A stretch of 64,000 nucleotides of DNA from Paracamarosporium sp. OC-R06-R3 (taxonomy: Eukaryota > Ascomycota > Dothideomycetes > Pleosporales > Didymosphaeriaceae), in assembly GCA_019828545.1 (NCBI GenBank), contig JACVRA010000051.1, positions 232,842 to 296,841 on the forward strand, in the 5' to 3' direction. Below the pieces are notes generated by a model. The model was given only the letters and a program-made list of their open reading frames with translations. It was not told the origin of the DNA and made no database searches. This document shows positions 9,387-22,321 of this stretch, one piece after another (position 1 is the first letter of the stretch; the number at the start of each line of letters is the position of its first letter). Position numbers and translations under genes: made by a program.

Positions 9387-12383
9387 TGGGGAGCAGTCGA
9401 TATGATGATAGAACGATCCAAAGTAACGATTAAAGGTAGCGGTTTAAGGTAACAAGTCGAGTGCTTTCGGCCGTGTCCTAGAGAAGTCTTGATGTTCCAG
9501 TAAGATCGGATCCTTATATAATAAGAGATCCATAGTCCCGCACGAGAACCATAACTCCTTCGTGTCTTGGCTAGATTGTATCACAATCAAAAGCGTATTT
9601 ATATCAGCGTCATAGGCTTGTTTCAATGATAGGATTTCTTTCAATGTCGTCTTCATCTCTAAGACCAGTCCTCATGATAGTACCGGGTCCATAGGAATCC
9701 AAGGCTATTACTTTCGATTCCCAGTCCCAGTAGCCTAGGTCCATTAGCTAAGCCTTTGTGTAGGCCCTGGCGAAACCTTCATGTGCACATACAATCTATT
9801 GATTTACCCTTACAGGCCTTTTAGACAATCGCAAATAAAAGTATCCTAAACTGAATCGCCTTTCGACACTAAGGTTGAAGCACGTTCAAGAACTCCCACA
9901 GTTCCTTTCATGTAATTTAGCCTGAAGGATTGATCATTTCCCCTTTATAGATCAAGTGTCCAAGAAAACGATGCGGATGCAACACAAATATGCGCATGGG
10001 AAGGGATCCACAATCGCCACAGACAACGTCCTTGTCAGAGATGAGAATATTAGGTATTTACTATTCAGAGACAGTGCAAAAGGTCCGATTGTTCACGCTA
10101 ACAGAGTATCGTATACTTGATCTTTAGGGTCAAGCATGTATGTCTTTGTTGTTCGATGATCGAAAACCTATTAGCACATCCAGCACTCAGGCCAAACCTT
10201 CAAATCATTTTGTCGCCTCCGAACGCATTCTGTTATTCGTGATGCTTAGTTCGATCTCCTTGGACAGATGCCACGTGTCAGCTATGAAAGTCGCACGAGG
10301 TTGGTTACACAAAATTTTGAGGCAAGCAAGTTCATTTTCATTGTATGTGTCTTGGGAAGTCTTGGCAGTCACACAGTTTACATAGGCTTAGCAGCTGCCT
10401 CATAGATAAGGTAAAGAGGCTCTTGATCATTGGATACCACGGGAGATACCACTTGACAGATTACACGTGATTGGCGAGTTCCAGCCAGCATGCGAAGACC
10501 CCATAAGAGACTTAGGTGAAGAGTATACTTACCCAAATGAATTATACAAAGGCACAGTTTGTCGGCGAAGTAGATCTGCTTCTAGTTAATTCTAAGAGGC
10601 ATTATTGCAAATCATGATGCACTGCTAGAAGGTGTAAGTCGTCATTCTGTGAAAAGCCTTTGTGGCTGCTCGCCGAACTGAAACGAGACCGCGGAACCCA
10701 ACGATACAAGATAGAAACTCAAAATTAGACAGCCACTCATGCGCACGAGGGCTTGACTCCAACGCTTTAACATGCAAGTCTGTACTGAAACGCCGCTTTA
10801 GGTACAAAGCCGTAGTACAAAGCCGTGCCACAATTCGAATCCCAGCCTTCCCAATTAATGAATAGATCCCCGCACCACTGTAATTTATCACGTGATGCAT
10901 CACGAAATGGCTCAAGGTTTGCTTAAGATCCTAATCTTCGTCTTGAAAATGCCTCTACGCGTGGAATTCAAAGGAAACATATAGGTACATTCTATTCCCC
11001 ACTTTGACCGACATTGTCGTACCAGCCGAGGCGACTTCACTGACAAATCCTGCGGTAGTCTGTGGCTGTGTAACTTGAAGATAGCCCCTAGGTACGACGG
11101 CGTGAAGTTTTTGAACGGATGTAGAACAACAGTCATCAGCTGACATGGCGTTTGCGAGTTGGAAACTATCCAGTCACGACCTGGTAGTGAACGATGGTGG
11201 AGGCAACAGTCCAAGAATATAGCAAATCCTCACGAGCAAACCCATAATAACGCAAGGTATTGATAGCACGGGATAATACGGGATGCTAAGTGCGTCATCA
11301 CAGGGCAATACGATTCCTTCTCCGTTCTGAAGAGTTCTTTTCCCTGTTCCCTTAGGCTCCGGAATTAAGCCGTAGGGAGGCCTTGAATCAGGGAAGAAAT
11401 ATCTCTCCACCTCGCACTACGGCTCTGCCCGCGGAACGCCGCTGACATCCTTCGATATAATGAGCGCACGGGTAGCCTAGGAGGACGTGGCATTGCAACT
11501 GTTCATTAGGGCTGACCTTGGGACCGACCTGGGTAACATTGTTAATCATCTGCTTGTCTGGGCTGTCGTACAGTGCCAATCCTGACAGGACGAGAAGCAA
11601 TATGGCGTGAGAAGGCCTGTGTTCTGAAAGGCGGTGGGTGAGTCCGATGTTTTTACCGGGGCCTCTGACAGTCAAGGCGGCTAAGATAACCGGATCAGGT
11701 AAAATCGTTGCATCGGATGCAGGATGCTATCACTGAATCTGTCAAAAGGATACTAATATCCACATATATTCAGCGCTGTGGAGAACGATGGATGTAAGAG
11801 GCTCGGAAATCCCGGGACACTCGCGGAGTGGAGACTGAGGCATGTGGCTGCATGGTACTTGAATATGAGGGCAGCTGCGTTATTATAAGTCGAATCAGAC
11901 ATAACACGGGTACAAATCAAGCGGAACGTTTACCGAAAGTCCTTGAATTGCCGGGTTATGTTCCGGATGTCACCGAGAGGAATCGTTCTGCTTCTCTACG
12001 TGTCTGAGCCTTTTACCCCTAGCCACGTGATCATCAGGTGAACTTCATTTTGATCGGTCTGTCCTGGATTTTCAAGCCTTCTATAGTCGTCCCTCAACGT
12101 TACTTTGTCGTAGCCGCTTAGGCAAGAGTCATTTGATAAGTTTTCCCCGAATCACATTTGTCAAGTCACGTATGAAGGGGTGAGGCACGAAGGTTTGAAA
12201 AATATCTTGATTTCATTCGTCTACATGCAAATCCTGTGCGAACGATGTATCGTGACTCTCTTGAGTAATCTTGGAAGTTCTAAAGAGCCGTTCCAATCCA
12301 TAGCTGGTATCCCATGATGATATAAAATATATGTAGAATAGAAGTGTACCTCTCCGAGAGCGCAGCAAACGAAGAAAGAGCAT
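9387..12383. other. about 3 kb gene-poor stretch
   Basis: No gene is supported. Scattered frames (9444-9656 -, 10140-10385 +, 10625-10915 -, 10912-11214 -, 11388-11675 -) have no motifs or consistent exon structure. The 70-codon frame at 9444-9656 lies just upstream of the phosphotransferase gene and could be a remnant or a 5' exon, but I could not connect it. The end of the stretch is the 3' flank of the transporter gene. Confidence 0.5.
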
Positions 12384-14013
12384 TCAATGCCCACCTCCCG
12401 ACGAGTTGGAGTTGTCGGCGCATGACCATGCTCCAGAGCTGCCATTCTTGTAGTCGTTGATAATCTCGACAATCGCAGCATATGAACCGGCCACCATGAT
12501 GTATGTTCCGATGATAATGACGAAAGAGCTGAAAATAAAGCCGCACATCCACTTGGCATTCCTCGTCCGTCCCTTGAAGTTGTCGTACAGCCACATCATT
12601 CCAAGAGGCTGCAGCGACATGAAAGTGGCGAGCAATGCTCCAACCAGAGAGATCAGACTGCCAAAGTTGGGTACGGCGGAACAGATGATGTAGGCCACGA
12701 CCGTCACACCCAGAACACACGAGAGCCACGTCATCCAATGGGTCTTAGAGTTGGAGACAAGGTGCTTGGAGCCCTTGAGCGCGCGAATGAAGATGTATTT
12801 GGCGGGGTAATGGGTAACGAGACAGGTTGACACGATAAGACCAGGGAGCGCGAGACCATAGCACACACGCTTGAGGAGTGGGCCAGCAGATCCAAGGGCT
12901 GGCGAAGCGACGAAAGAACCGCAGTAGTAGTAGACTACGATGCCCACGAGTAGGTACATGCCGGTCATGACACCTTGGCATGTGAACATCGCCTTGTTGT
13001 AATCATTGGGATTTCGCATTTCCGAAATGATGGCGAAGAAACCAGGCGTTCCGGCGTAGGCAAAGATAAATGCGTTGATAGCGCTCATTCCTTCGACGAA
13101 AGTTGGATTGCCCACAAGCTTATAGTCAGAGTGATAGACACCGGTCTGTGGTGCGGCTGCTGGCCGTTCTTGAACACCGACCGCAATGGTCAAAGTTAAC
13201 ACTACGCATGTTAGTGGCCGCAAAAACATAATGCACAACGAGATGCAACGTACGAGCAACGATGATGGACACGACTCCGATCCAAGCAAGCCACGAGATC
13301 TTGCCAAGTGTTCGTATGCTACCGGTGAGGAAACCGAGGACCGCAGCAACAACAACAAAGACTGCAGTGCAGGCGCCGTGTAGGGACAAAGCGTTGAAAG
13401 CGGTAGAGATTCCAGAAAACCCTGCAGCAGCAACGCAAATCCACCCTGTGTGAGGTTAGTAATATATCTTGAAAGAAGGAGGATGTGCCCATACATAGTA
13501 GGAACAAGACGCAAAAGACCTCTTTGCCAACTTTTCCAAACAGCTTCTCGCCTACATCGACAATGCTGTATACTTCTGGATGTCGACGTTTGAAGACACC
13601 GACGATATAATTTCCCCAAGTGATCATACCACCTGCTGCCAGCAAACAAATGACTCCAGGAATGAGACCTAAGGCATCGAATGCAGACGGGATTGATAAC
13701 ACGCCGAGACCGATTTGGGTTTTTATCATAATAACAACAGTACCCATCCACCCAACCTGCTGAAGTTAGTTACTGCAATGTCACGGGTTGCCTAAGGGGT
13801 CCATACGTTGCGATAGTTGGGTCCATCCTCTGTGATTTCGCCGAAAACATCGTCACTGATGCTCATGCGTCGCTTGCTTCCATGTCCAATGCTGAAAACG
13901 CTTCCACGGCGGTGCGTCTCCGTTGGCTCGAGACCATCGATGCCATCTTTTTCATCCTTCTTCTGGTGTGGATGCGCCTGCTCCACATCGTCCCATTTCG
14001 GTTCGTAAGACAT
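12384..14013 (-). CDS. amino acid transporter, Aa_trans/AAAP family (Mtr-like)
   Basis: Four exons (14013-13807, 13756-13495, 13445-13254, 13201-12384) with introns 13757-13806, 13446-13494 and 13202-13253 give 492 aa. A polar N-terminal tail of about 70 residues precedes GWMGTVVIMIKTQIGLGVLS, the signature first helix of fungal neutral-amino-acid permeases such as N. crassa Mtr. About eleven hydrophobic segments follow, including EGMSAINAFIFAYAGTPGFF. It likely imports neutral or aromatic amino acids at the plasma membrane by proton symport. I start at ATG 14013 (MSYEPKWDDVEQ), which matches the acidic cytoplasmic tail of relatives. All phases close, so the gene looks intact. Confidence 0.88.
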
Positions 14014-17000
14014 GATGTACTCGTTGGCCGTCGTGTGACTTATTCCATAAAGTAAACGAGAAAACAGAAAGTAGGAGAAGAGTGAATGTCGTTCCCAATT
14101 CAACGGAATGGTTTCGAGATATAGGAAAAATGGGGTAGACGACGGATCTGGGGAAGAGGATACTTGTACGTAATATCTGGGGTCCTAGAGGGAGATACGT
14201 AGGAGGCACCAGGGCCCCATCCGTAACGACTCGAGCGACCTTGAGAGGCGCTAATGTATGCATGGGCCAGTGTTTTGCCCCAGCGGGCTCTAAACCGGTC
14301 CCTTACGGTCCCTTTTGCGCTTCATTCTGGTTTTGCGCCAACCGCGTGACATCCCGATATTGTCGGTAACGAAGCCGACAGCCCTTACTTACCGTGCGCT
14401 CGCAACATCCGAGAGTACTACGTCATCCTCAAAAATCCAGGCACCGTCACGGTGTAGATACTCGTGAGTTCTATCGTCAAGTTTCAGCGTCCCCTGCTTC
14501 TCCAGAAGCATGTCAGCCACACCCGTTGGCGTTGATCCCCCCGTTGATAAGTGCACATCGCGCGGACAGGCAAGGCATTCCGAGAGCAAGCCAAGTGTTC
14601 GCGATTGCCGGGGTTGACAATCTCGCGGCTGCGCACGCGGCTCATGGCCAGCGCGCACCAATGACGTAGAGTGCCATCAATGAGGCTCCGGCCAGGTTGA
14701 CTGGGCCGAATGAATAGCGGGCCGGGGCACTTGCGGGGATAGCGCCCGCCAGATAGAAGGGGCTGAGGTTCCTAGCGCTAGTGGCGACGATCTCGAACAC
14801 CCGCTCTGATATCAACAACGGTTCAGTTCCGACTGCACATCCTTTTCTGCGTACTAGCAGGAGTGTGTCTTGTGGCGTGTTAACGCTACTCTCGGTCTTA
14901 ATTATGCTCTCGAGCCCGCGTGCGGCTCCGTCCGCCAGACAGATGCTCTCTGCTACCCGTGAGAGCTCGGCGGTCCTACCTCGGCTTTGCATGCGGCAAG
15001 TGATCCCGAGTCCGGAATCACTGCCGTAGACTCTCGAGTCTCAAGGCACCTTAGACTAACCACATGGAGCAAGTGCTGTGAAATCAGTCCTCGAGGAGCT
15101 TTGGCTCGGTCTCCTCGCATGCCGACATGATAGTATGGGATGCAAGACACGGATCGACGAACCACGCGGTCGAGGACGAGGTGTTGGTAATGCTAGCGGG
15201 GGAATTGCTATTTAAGAAAGAGGTGGCGATGAGAGCGGTCCACGCGGCCTATGCGTAGGACTTGCTGCACCTAGCGTTGACCATATTAGGACGGGTGTGG
15301 GAACCATGCTGGCTGATATAAGATCCTAAGATAAGGTATGAAGCTGGACGAGGAAAATGAGATATCAGATTGTACGGAAATTAGAAAGGCAAATCGTCGT
15401 TTTGACTCTTCCTCCCAAAGATCTATCTGTTGACTTTTGCCCTTTACATTTGACTATAGAAGATCGATTACTTCTGCCTGGTGACCCATTACTCTATTAG
15501 CACATATGCATATTTGCCTGTCAGCCACACTGGTCATCTCCCTTCGAACACCCCTATATCTGAGGGCTGGTTGAGTACGTGATGTTCAGTTTCGTTGTAC
15601 CTTATATTTGCACCGAGTCCGGGTGGTGCTCAGGGGGGATCCTAAGATACCTAAACAGGAACACTCAGATGTTTCCTGCTGTTATCCCTGTGGCAGAGAG
15701 CCGTTGTAGCCTATGCCCGCTTCTGCGTTCCGAGCATCCTGTCTCCAATTTTCTTACCCGACAAACTACGGGACGAGTATGCGTCCTCGCCCTCACCCTT
15801 GTCGTCATAATCGGCATCATCAGAGTGAACAGACCTCAGACCGTCGAACCCGTCAAACTTATGATCCAGACCAATTTCCACACCGTCCCAACCGGCCCAC
15901 AACACAGTGACACAAACCCCGATATGTGGATTCAGTCAGTGGAAATTTGTGCTAGGGGGCTGGCCTTTGGCTCACCGCTCAACCCAATGGGATCTAGAAC
16001 TCCGGTCCTGTATCTTCGTACATCGGAACAGCTTTCTTATCTCTGTCTTTGCGGCCGCGGCTTTCAACGCGACCCAGATTACCAAGCCTGATATGGAAAT
16101 CAATACAGGAACTCTATCTCGGTAAGGAAAACGAGTACAAGCCCGGGAAGTGGATCGTTACAGATGATGTAAGAAAGATAACCCAGATCGAGCGGGCCAA
16201 TTGCCTTCTTGAACTGACGTATGTCAAATTGGAACGTTTCTGCTATGAGAGATAGGGAAAGCTGCAGTATCGAGTTAGTATTCGCGAAGGCTTGTGGGTT
16301 CATAAACGGAAAAGGTCAATAGTTGGGATGGTGATAACTGTCATTGTAGGCTTTTCTTGTTCAGCTTTTATTGCTAGTCTGATGATTTAACTGGTGATGC
16401 CTGCAGTTGTGTCTATAAGTTTCCGTGTTCTAGTGTCGAATGGATCGGTGTTATGGATCAATGAGGCTGTCTTTGACGTCCATCTTGATGCCTCGTTTAA
16501 ATTGGTGATGGCTTTATGCTCCAGCCTCAGATCAGTGAGAAAAGTTAGCCGGTTTACATCGATATCTATGCTTTTATGTTCACCTTTTGATTTACAGCTT
16601 TGTACTCTCTGTTTCCACGTTCCGTTATCCACTGAATCTCTCCTATGTTAATATCGAATTGGCTGAGCAACGGTTTATTGCTGATGGTGCCCATATTGCA
16701 CTGTTATTTGGATAAGGAACATTGCAAGATCTGCACAGTAGGATTTTAGTCCACCGCACAAACTTGAGCAACGACGACAAGGGGAAGTAAATATTGAATA
16801 GTGATTGACTTCCATCCCGCGCCATTTCATGTGATGCGGCTGATAGAGAGTATGCGTACGGATGCTTCACATCTACCCTGTTTCTGATACCAACCTTCTG
16901 GAAATGTTACCTCACTCCATTTCTCCTTCCGCTATTGGTGCTTCTTTGTGTTCGTTAAACCGCAAGGGCAATCATTGCCAAAGAATTGCAAAGCTAGGAG

Positions 17001-17670
17001 TGCAGCTGAGTATCGATTCTCAAGATTCAAATTCGCCTAACATTTAGTTAGGCGCTCACGGGGCACGACAGAGGAAACTCTATACAGAAAGCCAAGACTT
17101 GAAACACAAATTAGATAAAGAAACAGGACTTCATCGAGGCGGCTCCAGATCGAAATAGAATGTCAAAATGTGGAGGAAAACTATGTTTCCAGACCGGAGT
17201 CGGTGAAGGGACCAAGGACTTTGACGATCGTGATTGGCAGGATGGACGACGTCGTCAAAGCGGCGGCTGATTTGGTCGTTTCAGTCCACTCCTCAGTCAC
17301 TGCCATATCTCTAAACTACTATTATTAACCGTGTCTACCACTCTCTGATCTTCTTGCGCTGTGGTGCGACACTATTATCATCCACGAGTCCACTCGTGGT
17401 CATTACCTCGCCCTATTTAGGCGTTTTCAACAACGGTCGCGCACCAATCATTAGCGAAGCACAAATTCCGTTCTTGGACCTAATATACACACCCTCTTGA
17501 TACGGCCTGCTTTTCTTGGCCACTCTCGTGTCCTTGATGAACTTTGTGGGGTACCCCACAATACTGTCGGCAATCAGACTACCGACATGGATGGCGTCCG
17601 GCATAAGGATAGGCGATGGCGAAGCACAGTCTGAACCCCTTTCTGACATGAGAATTCGAACTTGACCATT
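14014..17670. other. 3.6 kb stretch without a supported gene
   Basis: The first part is the promoter of the transporter gene. At 14642-14992 (-) a 116-codon frame has protein-like composition and, with nearby frames 14389-14661 and 14953-15165, might be a decayed gene, but I could identify no family. At 15579-16091 (+) a 170-codon frame includes one hydrophobic segment; again no family. From about 16,300 the sequence is AT-richer and featureless. The last few hundred bases are the xylanase promoter. Confidence 0.4.
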
Positions 17671-18393
17671 ATGCGATCCAACATGTTACAAAATTTCGGA
17701 CTCGTTTTGTTGTTCGTCCAGGCTTTTGGAGGAGCAGTTGCGGCACCCCATGCTGTCGAGCCCCGTGCCAGCTGGTACAACACGTTTTGGACCGACACTG
17801 AGGCAAGTGTCAAATACAGCAATCTTGCTGAAGGTGCCTATTCCGTTACTTGGAATGGCACTGGAAATTTCGTGGGTGGAAAGGGTTGGAACCCTGGTTC
17901 GACTTCCAGGTATACACTGCTTTCCTCGATAATGATGTCTTTGCAGAAATGTGGTACCAGTAGTCTGGTTCTGACTATATTTAGGGTTATGAACTGGACA
18001 GGCTCCTTCGAACCCAACGGCTACGCCTACCTGACCGTCTACGGCTGGACGACCAACCCACTGATAGAATATTACATAATCGAGAATTATCATCCTGACC
18101 ATGAACCCGCAGCTCCTCCCGAAGGAGAGATAGTCACCAACTTGACCTCTGACGGCAGTTTCTACTCTGTACGGACCAAGATGCGGATCAACAAACCTTC
18201 GATTCAGGGGACTGCGACGTTCAGACAGATCTTTAGTGTGAGGCAAGATAAGAGGAGTGAGGGTGTTGTGACGATTGGAAACCATTTTGCGGCTTGGAAG
18301 GAAGCAGGTTTGAAGACAGGGACACATAACTATATGGTTATGGCAACGGAGGGGAACAATAGTAGTGGAAAGGCTCATATCGAAGTTCATTGA
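17671..18393 (+). CDS. secreted endo-1,4-beta-xylanase, glycoside hydrolase family 11
   Basis: Two exons (17671-17909, 17985-18393) around a 75-bp intron (GTATAC..TTTAG), 215 aa. A signal peptide (LVLLFVQAFGGAVAAP) leads into the GH11 beta-jelly-roll: YSVTWNGTGNFVGGKGW, then after the intron GSFEPNGYAYLTVYGWT. NPLIEYYIIE contains the nucleophile Glu (about E108), and YMVMATEGNNSSG contains the acid/base Glu (about E202). Both catalytic residues are present and length is normal for the family. It cleaves xylan in plant cell walls outside the cell, fitting a plant-associated or saprotrophic fungus. The intron is a multiple of three without a stop, so an unspliced product would carry a 25-residue insertion. 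Confidence 0.93.
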   Translation: MRSNMLQNFGLVLLFVQAFGGAVAAPHAVEPRASWYNTFWTDTEASVKYSNLAEGAYSVTWNGTGNFVGGKGWNPGSTSRYTLLSSIMMSLQKCGTSSLVLTIFRVMNWTGSFEPNGYAYLTVYGWTTNPLIEYYIIENYHPDHEPAAPPEGEIVTNLTSDGSFYSVRTKMRINKPSIQGTATFRQIFSVRQDKRSEGVVTIGNHFAAWKEAGLKTGTHNYMVMATEGNNSSGKAHIEVH

Positions 18394-19301
18394 AGGGTTG
18401 GATTCATCTTATAAGCAGCTCTTAGCACGAGATAGGCACAAATTGAGTTTGGGATGACCTCTAGGTTAAGGAAACATTGCAATAGGTGTTGGTTGCGCAA
18501 TATGACTACTGAATCACCCTCAAGCTTTATTCAATTCGAGAGGCAAGTATTATCGCAGTCGTTAACCCATAGCTGAATTCATCTAGATTTCCGAGTAAAG
18601 AGAATTTGGAAGTAACCTTTCAAAGACCGTAGAAACTATGCAAGATGGTCTGTTTGCACGCGCGGACTTCGTGCATCGATCGCGTCTCCGTGCATGAAGA
18701 CGACATCACAATCGTGGTGAGACCGAGTATGTAGCGTGTCGGCACATTCGAGGTCTTGAACTCTGCATTGTATGACGTACAAGCCAGGATATACGACCCT
18801 ACAGACATAATATTGCGCAGCAAAATACTTTCCAGCAAATAGCCAACTAAGTTGTTACTTTGCGCGCATCTTGGTGTTCTGAATATTTTTGTAGGGATTG
18901 TGCACGTAGAGTTCCAATTAAAGTCTGCGTAACATAGAAGAGATGCCCATGACCGAAGACAGTACGACCAAACACTTGGTTCACGCACGGGTTTCGTATC
19001 CTCCACCACTTCTTCATAATAGCCTCGCCAGGCGTAGGACGAGTCCTTCCTAGCTACGGTAAGGTATGCCCCACAGGATTGCTTGCAGGAACCATCCATA
19101 GATGCTATGCTTGTCTGAACTGTATGCAGTGCAATAGACCTTTCCAATCTTCGAATAATGACGAGCTTCAGCGCAAGTTAAACCAAGCGTTTGGCAGCGC
19201 TGCCGTAGAAGTAGTCGCGCCTGCTTTCATCACAAGGATTGTTTGTACATCTGGGAAGGATCACAAAACGCGTTTTCCTTTTGACGATGATTTTATTCCA
19301 T
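18394..19301. other. intergenic, no gene recognised
   Basis: Contains a 175-codon open frame on the minus strand (18620-19147) that I could not support: no motif, no promoter signal, ordinary composition. Otherwise the 3' flanks of the converging xylanase (+) and the 518-aa protein gene (-). Confidence 0.45.
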
Positions 19302-20960
19302 TCACGGAGGCAAGGAACTCGCCCGCTGACCCGATCTAGCAGGTTCGCAATGACCAGCATAGTTATAGCCCTTCCGCTCTCGTTCTGACATCTCACGTAT
19401 CTGCCGCTTGAACGCCGCCTCCTTTACGCTCACCATCCAATTGAGCCTGTCCCATACGTCAAGATACACCTGGTCAGCCTGCCCCTGGACATCAGCCCCA
19501 GACTGCACCACGATCTCTGCCGCCGTCGCCCCCAGCTCCTGCAGCTTGCCGTCCACCTCGCGGCGAATCTCCTCAAGACCGTCTTCCTTAGCGACGGTTA
19601 GATCGAGTTTGTGGTCGTCGAGCTCCTCGTGGAACTCGATATCCGCACCGCGCCGAAGGTCCAATGCGTCATCCAGCGTGCGCGTGTGCATCTCCTTGAG
19701 CGTCTTGGCACATACATCCCGCACCGTCGCAGTGCTCATTTGCTTCACTGCTTTTCTGACTGTCTCAGCGCTCATTCGCGCTACGGCCTTGTTACACGCA
19801 TCTTCCGTTATTCTGTCGTGTACGGGCTTCAAGCGGGACTCGACGTCTGCGGCTATGCGTGCGCTGATGAGGGAACCGAGTGTGACGCCCGTAGCGACAG
19901 GATCTGGGGTCGGCGACGGAGGAGGCACGGCGAACATGCGAGCAAGTACATCAGGCATCATCTGGAGAATCAGTGTGCGGAATGGCCATGTGTTTTCGAA
20001 ACTCTCACCTTGTGCATTGCCTTGGGTAATAATGCCTCGAGTGCAGTTTCCATTGCATCTTGAGAATCTGGCACAATTTTGGAGGGTGGCGATGGAGGGC
20101 ATGGGCTGGGCGATGCCGTAGCCGTGGTGGCCTTTTCGGTTGGTGAGCCAAGCTCGGGCGACGGAGGAGCTGCTATGTCGGTCGGGTAGGCTTCGAGGTA
20201 GGGCTCAGGTGAGTGGGCACGTCCGCGTTTTGCAGGTGGTAGTCGGAACGGTGAATCGGCAGTAGCTGCGCAGAAAGATGAGTTGACGGGAAATAGTGCT
20301 GGCCAATTCGATGTACTTACCTTGTCTCGGTCGTTTCGCAGGTACGTCATTGTAGGAAGGGGGTGCTTCCGGTTCATTTTCATCAACAGGACCGAAGACT
20401 GTCCAGTCTGTTTGCCTTGTCGACGGCCCATTATAGTTCTCGGCAGGAATGCCAGCGAATCTGTCAGGATGATTGACTAGACTGTAGAGCCCGGCGTAGT
20501 GCTGCTCGAGAACCCAGTTGCCGTCGAGAACGATGCGTACTTCTGTTGAACTGGCAAGGTCTCGAAGCTGGCGGAAACGAATATCATGGCCTGACTTAGG
20601 GGCGATGCAGCCAGTTGACGGAGGGCACCGGACAGCGCAAGGTGCGTGAAGCGTTAAATGTAGGATCTTTGCGGCAATGACTGTGTCCCTCCGCGCTATC
20701 TCAGAGAGCTGACTCTGTAGCAGACCTTCAAAAGCAGGCCCTAGGAAGGTTTTCCCAGGCACCAAGTTATCGGCATTATATGTGAAGACGAACGGTTGCT
20801 CGCCATCGAAACCGTGAACATGGGTCGAGACGTTGATAATAATGGCAGCCTGCCTGCGGCTTGCAGAGTACTTGATCACCAGTTGACACGATAAAAGCGC
20901 TGCAGAGTCAGATGAATATGCTAATGCTGGGGTGTTACGGAGCAGGAAGGTGTATGCCAT
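19302..20960 (-). CDS. uncharacterised fungal protein, 518 aa, with nuclear-localisation-like motifs
   Basis: Three exons (20960-20321, 20265-20009, 19961-19302) with introns 20266-20320 (GTAAGT..GCGCAG) and 19962-20008 (GTGAGA..CTCCAG); all phases close. The N-terminal about 190 residues look like a folded mixed domain. The middle is Pro/Ser-rich with two basic patches (PAKRPRQ, PPAKRGR) that resemble nuclear localisation signals. The last about 220 residues are charged and helical (repeated TVRKAVKQM/TVRDVCAKTL, then long Glu/Lys-rich helices), suggesting a coiled coil. I recognise no named domain; a nuclear role is only inferred. Confidence 0.7.
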
Positions 20961-21515
20961 TCTTAACCAATTCTATCTGAGTCTACCCGTGGAACTCACT
21001 GGGACGAAGTCCCGCTCCTTCCCTCAGCACACATGCAAAGTCTTGCCTCCCCAGGCTTCGTCGCGTCCTTTGACCGAGCAGCCTGCCACACCCACCACGA
21101 AATCTCCAGCCCCTGTGTGATCGCGCGGCCCGTAACTCTTCGAAGAACCACCCCTCTCGGCGCAGATTGCCAACGCGTGGGCTTTAACGCGGACAACGCT
21201 GAACGCACTGCGTCAAAAGGCCTTGTGAAGTTCGCAAGGATGATGGACTGAAGGAGCGACGGGCGAGCGAGGACTTAGGGAACCAGCGATTCGCGAAGGG
21301 GGGGTAACCGACTACGACCGAGGACAGAAAACAAATATAAACAAAAAAGGATGCGCGCGAAACAAAATGGAGGTTGGTGGAGATGGGTGAAGATGGATGG
21401 AGACGGATGGAGAGTAGTGGTGGCAGAGGAGTGTCGAAAGTGGTTGGGTTTCAGCTTAGGCAGCGAGGACAGACCCACTCGCGCTAATATGCACGTGATC
21501 ATGCGACGCTCTAGC
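20961..21515. other. intergenic, includes one copy of a dispersed repeat
   Basis: Mostly the upstream region of the 518-aa protein gene. The stretch 21446-21515 resembles 28951-29024 (shared blocks GGGTTT.AGC, TAGG.AGC, CCCACT.GCGCTA, CA.GTGATC/CA.TGATCT, ACGCT), differing largely by transitions. No gene was recognised. Confidence 0.45.
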
Positions 21516-21757
21516 ACTACGAAGGAGCTCGTTTTTATTGGCTCTCCACCTTACCTCAGCGCGCAACTTCATACGTTTGCGACATAACTATAATAGTAAA
21601 CAGTTTTCTAAAAATTACGCAAGAGGTTCAGTATAGGTATACACCTTTTATAGTTCCTATTATAAAATAATACCTTATTGTTGCGTTGTGGTAGAAAGGT
21701 AACAAATTGATTTTGGTGCTAAGGTAGAGAATCAATAAAAACGAGCTCCTTCGTAGT
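21516..21757. mobile_element. MITE-like element, 242 bp with 37-bp terminal inverted repeats
   Basis: The left terminus 21516-21552 (starting ACTACGAAGGAGCTCG) and the reverse complement of 21721-21757 match at 34 of 37 positions, the three differences being transitions. The interior is AT-rich and non-coding. Size, TIRs and lack of coding capacity fit a miniature inverted-repeat transposable element. I could not define a target-site duplication. Confidence 0.75.
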
Positions 21758-22321
21758 TGTGCCTTGAACCCTTCTTACAGCAAAGGATAGACTAAGCTCT
21801 TCCCCATTCCACACTAAGGAGTATATTTAGGAGAACCAAGTAAAGCTATTGCCGACCAGCAACCATCGACGGCCCACCCTTGAGCCGGTGGGGTGCATTG
21901 CGCCCTGCATTGTTTCGCTAACTCAGACTCTGTACCAAACACGTCCTGTCCTGTTTACAGGATATGATCCGTGAAGCGATACCCTTTGAGGGGTAGTATA
22001 TAGGATGATTAACTGACCTGGCTATAGCGAGCTGCCAGTACTATCCAGATACGCAGTCACGTGGATATCACGTGCAGACCATCCAACATACTCAACGCCG
22101 CATGAATATTAAGACGGCAGTAGCACCTTGAACTTATACTAATGGCATACGCTCTTTTTTTGTACTGATTCCCGGGGGAATCACTTTTTTTGCATCATTT
22201 TTGTACCAAGACTTATGCCAAATTTTTGTCAATCCAGAGATACTAATGGCATATAGAAATAAATACTATAAATGATGTTATTGCTCTTGAAGATCCCAAA
22301 GAGAACCACAAATGAAAACGA
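21758..22321. other. intergenic, no gene recognised
   Basis: AT-rich with short T-runs around 22155-22200. Nothing supported between the MITE-like element and the beta-lactamase-fold pseudogene. Confidence 0.5.

Noticed and set aside
9444..9656. 70-codon minus frame as first exon of the phosphotransferase gene
   Set aside because: No donor/acceptor pair linked it in frame to ATG 9386, and the APH fold is already complete without it.
10830..10860. tRNA-like T-arm (ATTCGAATCCCAG)
   Set aside because: No matching acceptor stem, D-arm or anticodon arm could be folded around it.
14642..14992. 116-codon minus frame as a gene
   Set aside because: Protein-like composition but no recognised family, no joining exons in phase and no promoter signal; described only in the intergenic entry.
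15579..16091. 170-codon + frame with one hydrophobic segment
   Set aside because: No family resemblance, overlapping long frames in other phases, and no splice structure; likely chance.
18620..19147. 175-codon minus frame
   Set aside because: Length alone is not enough; no motif, and it lies between two converging genes.
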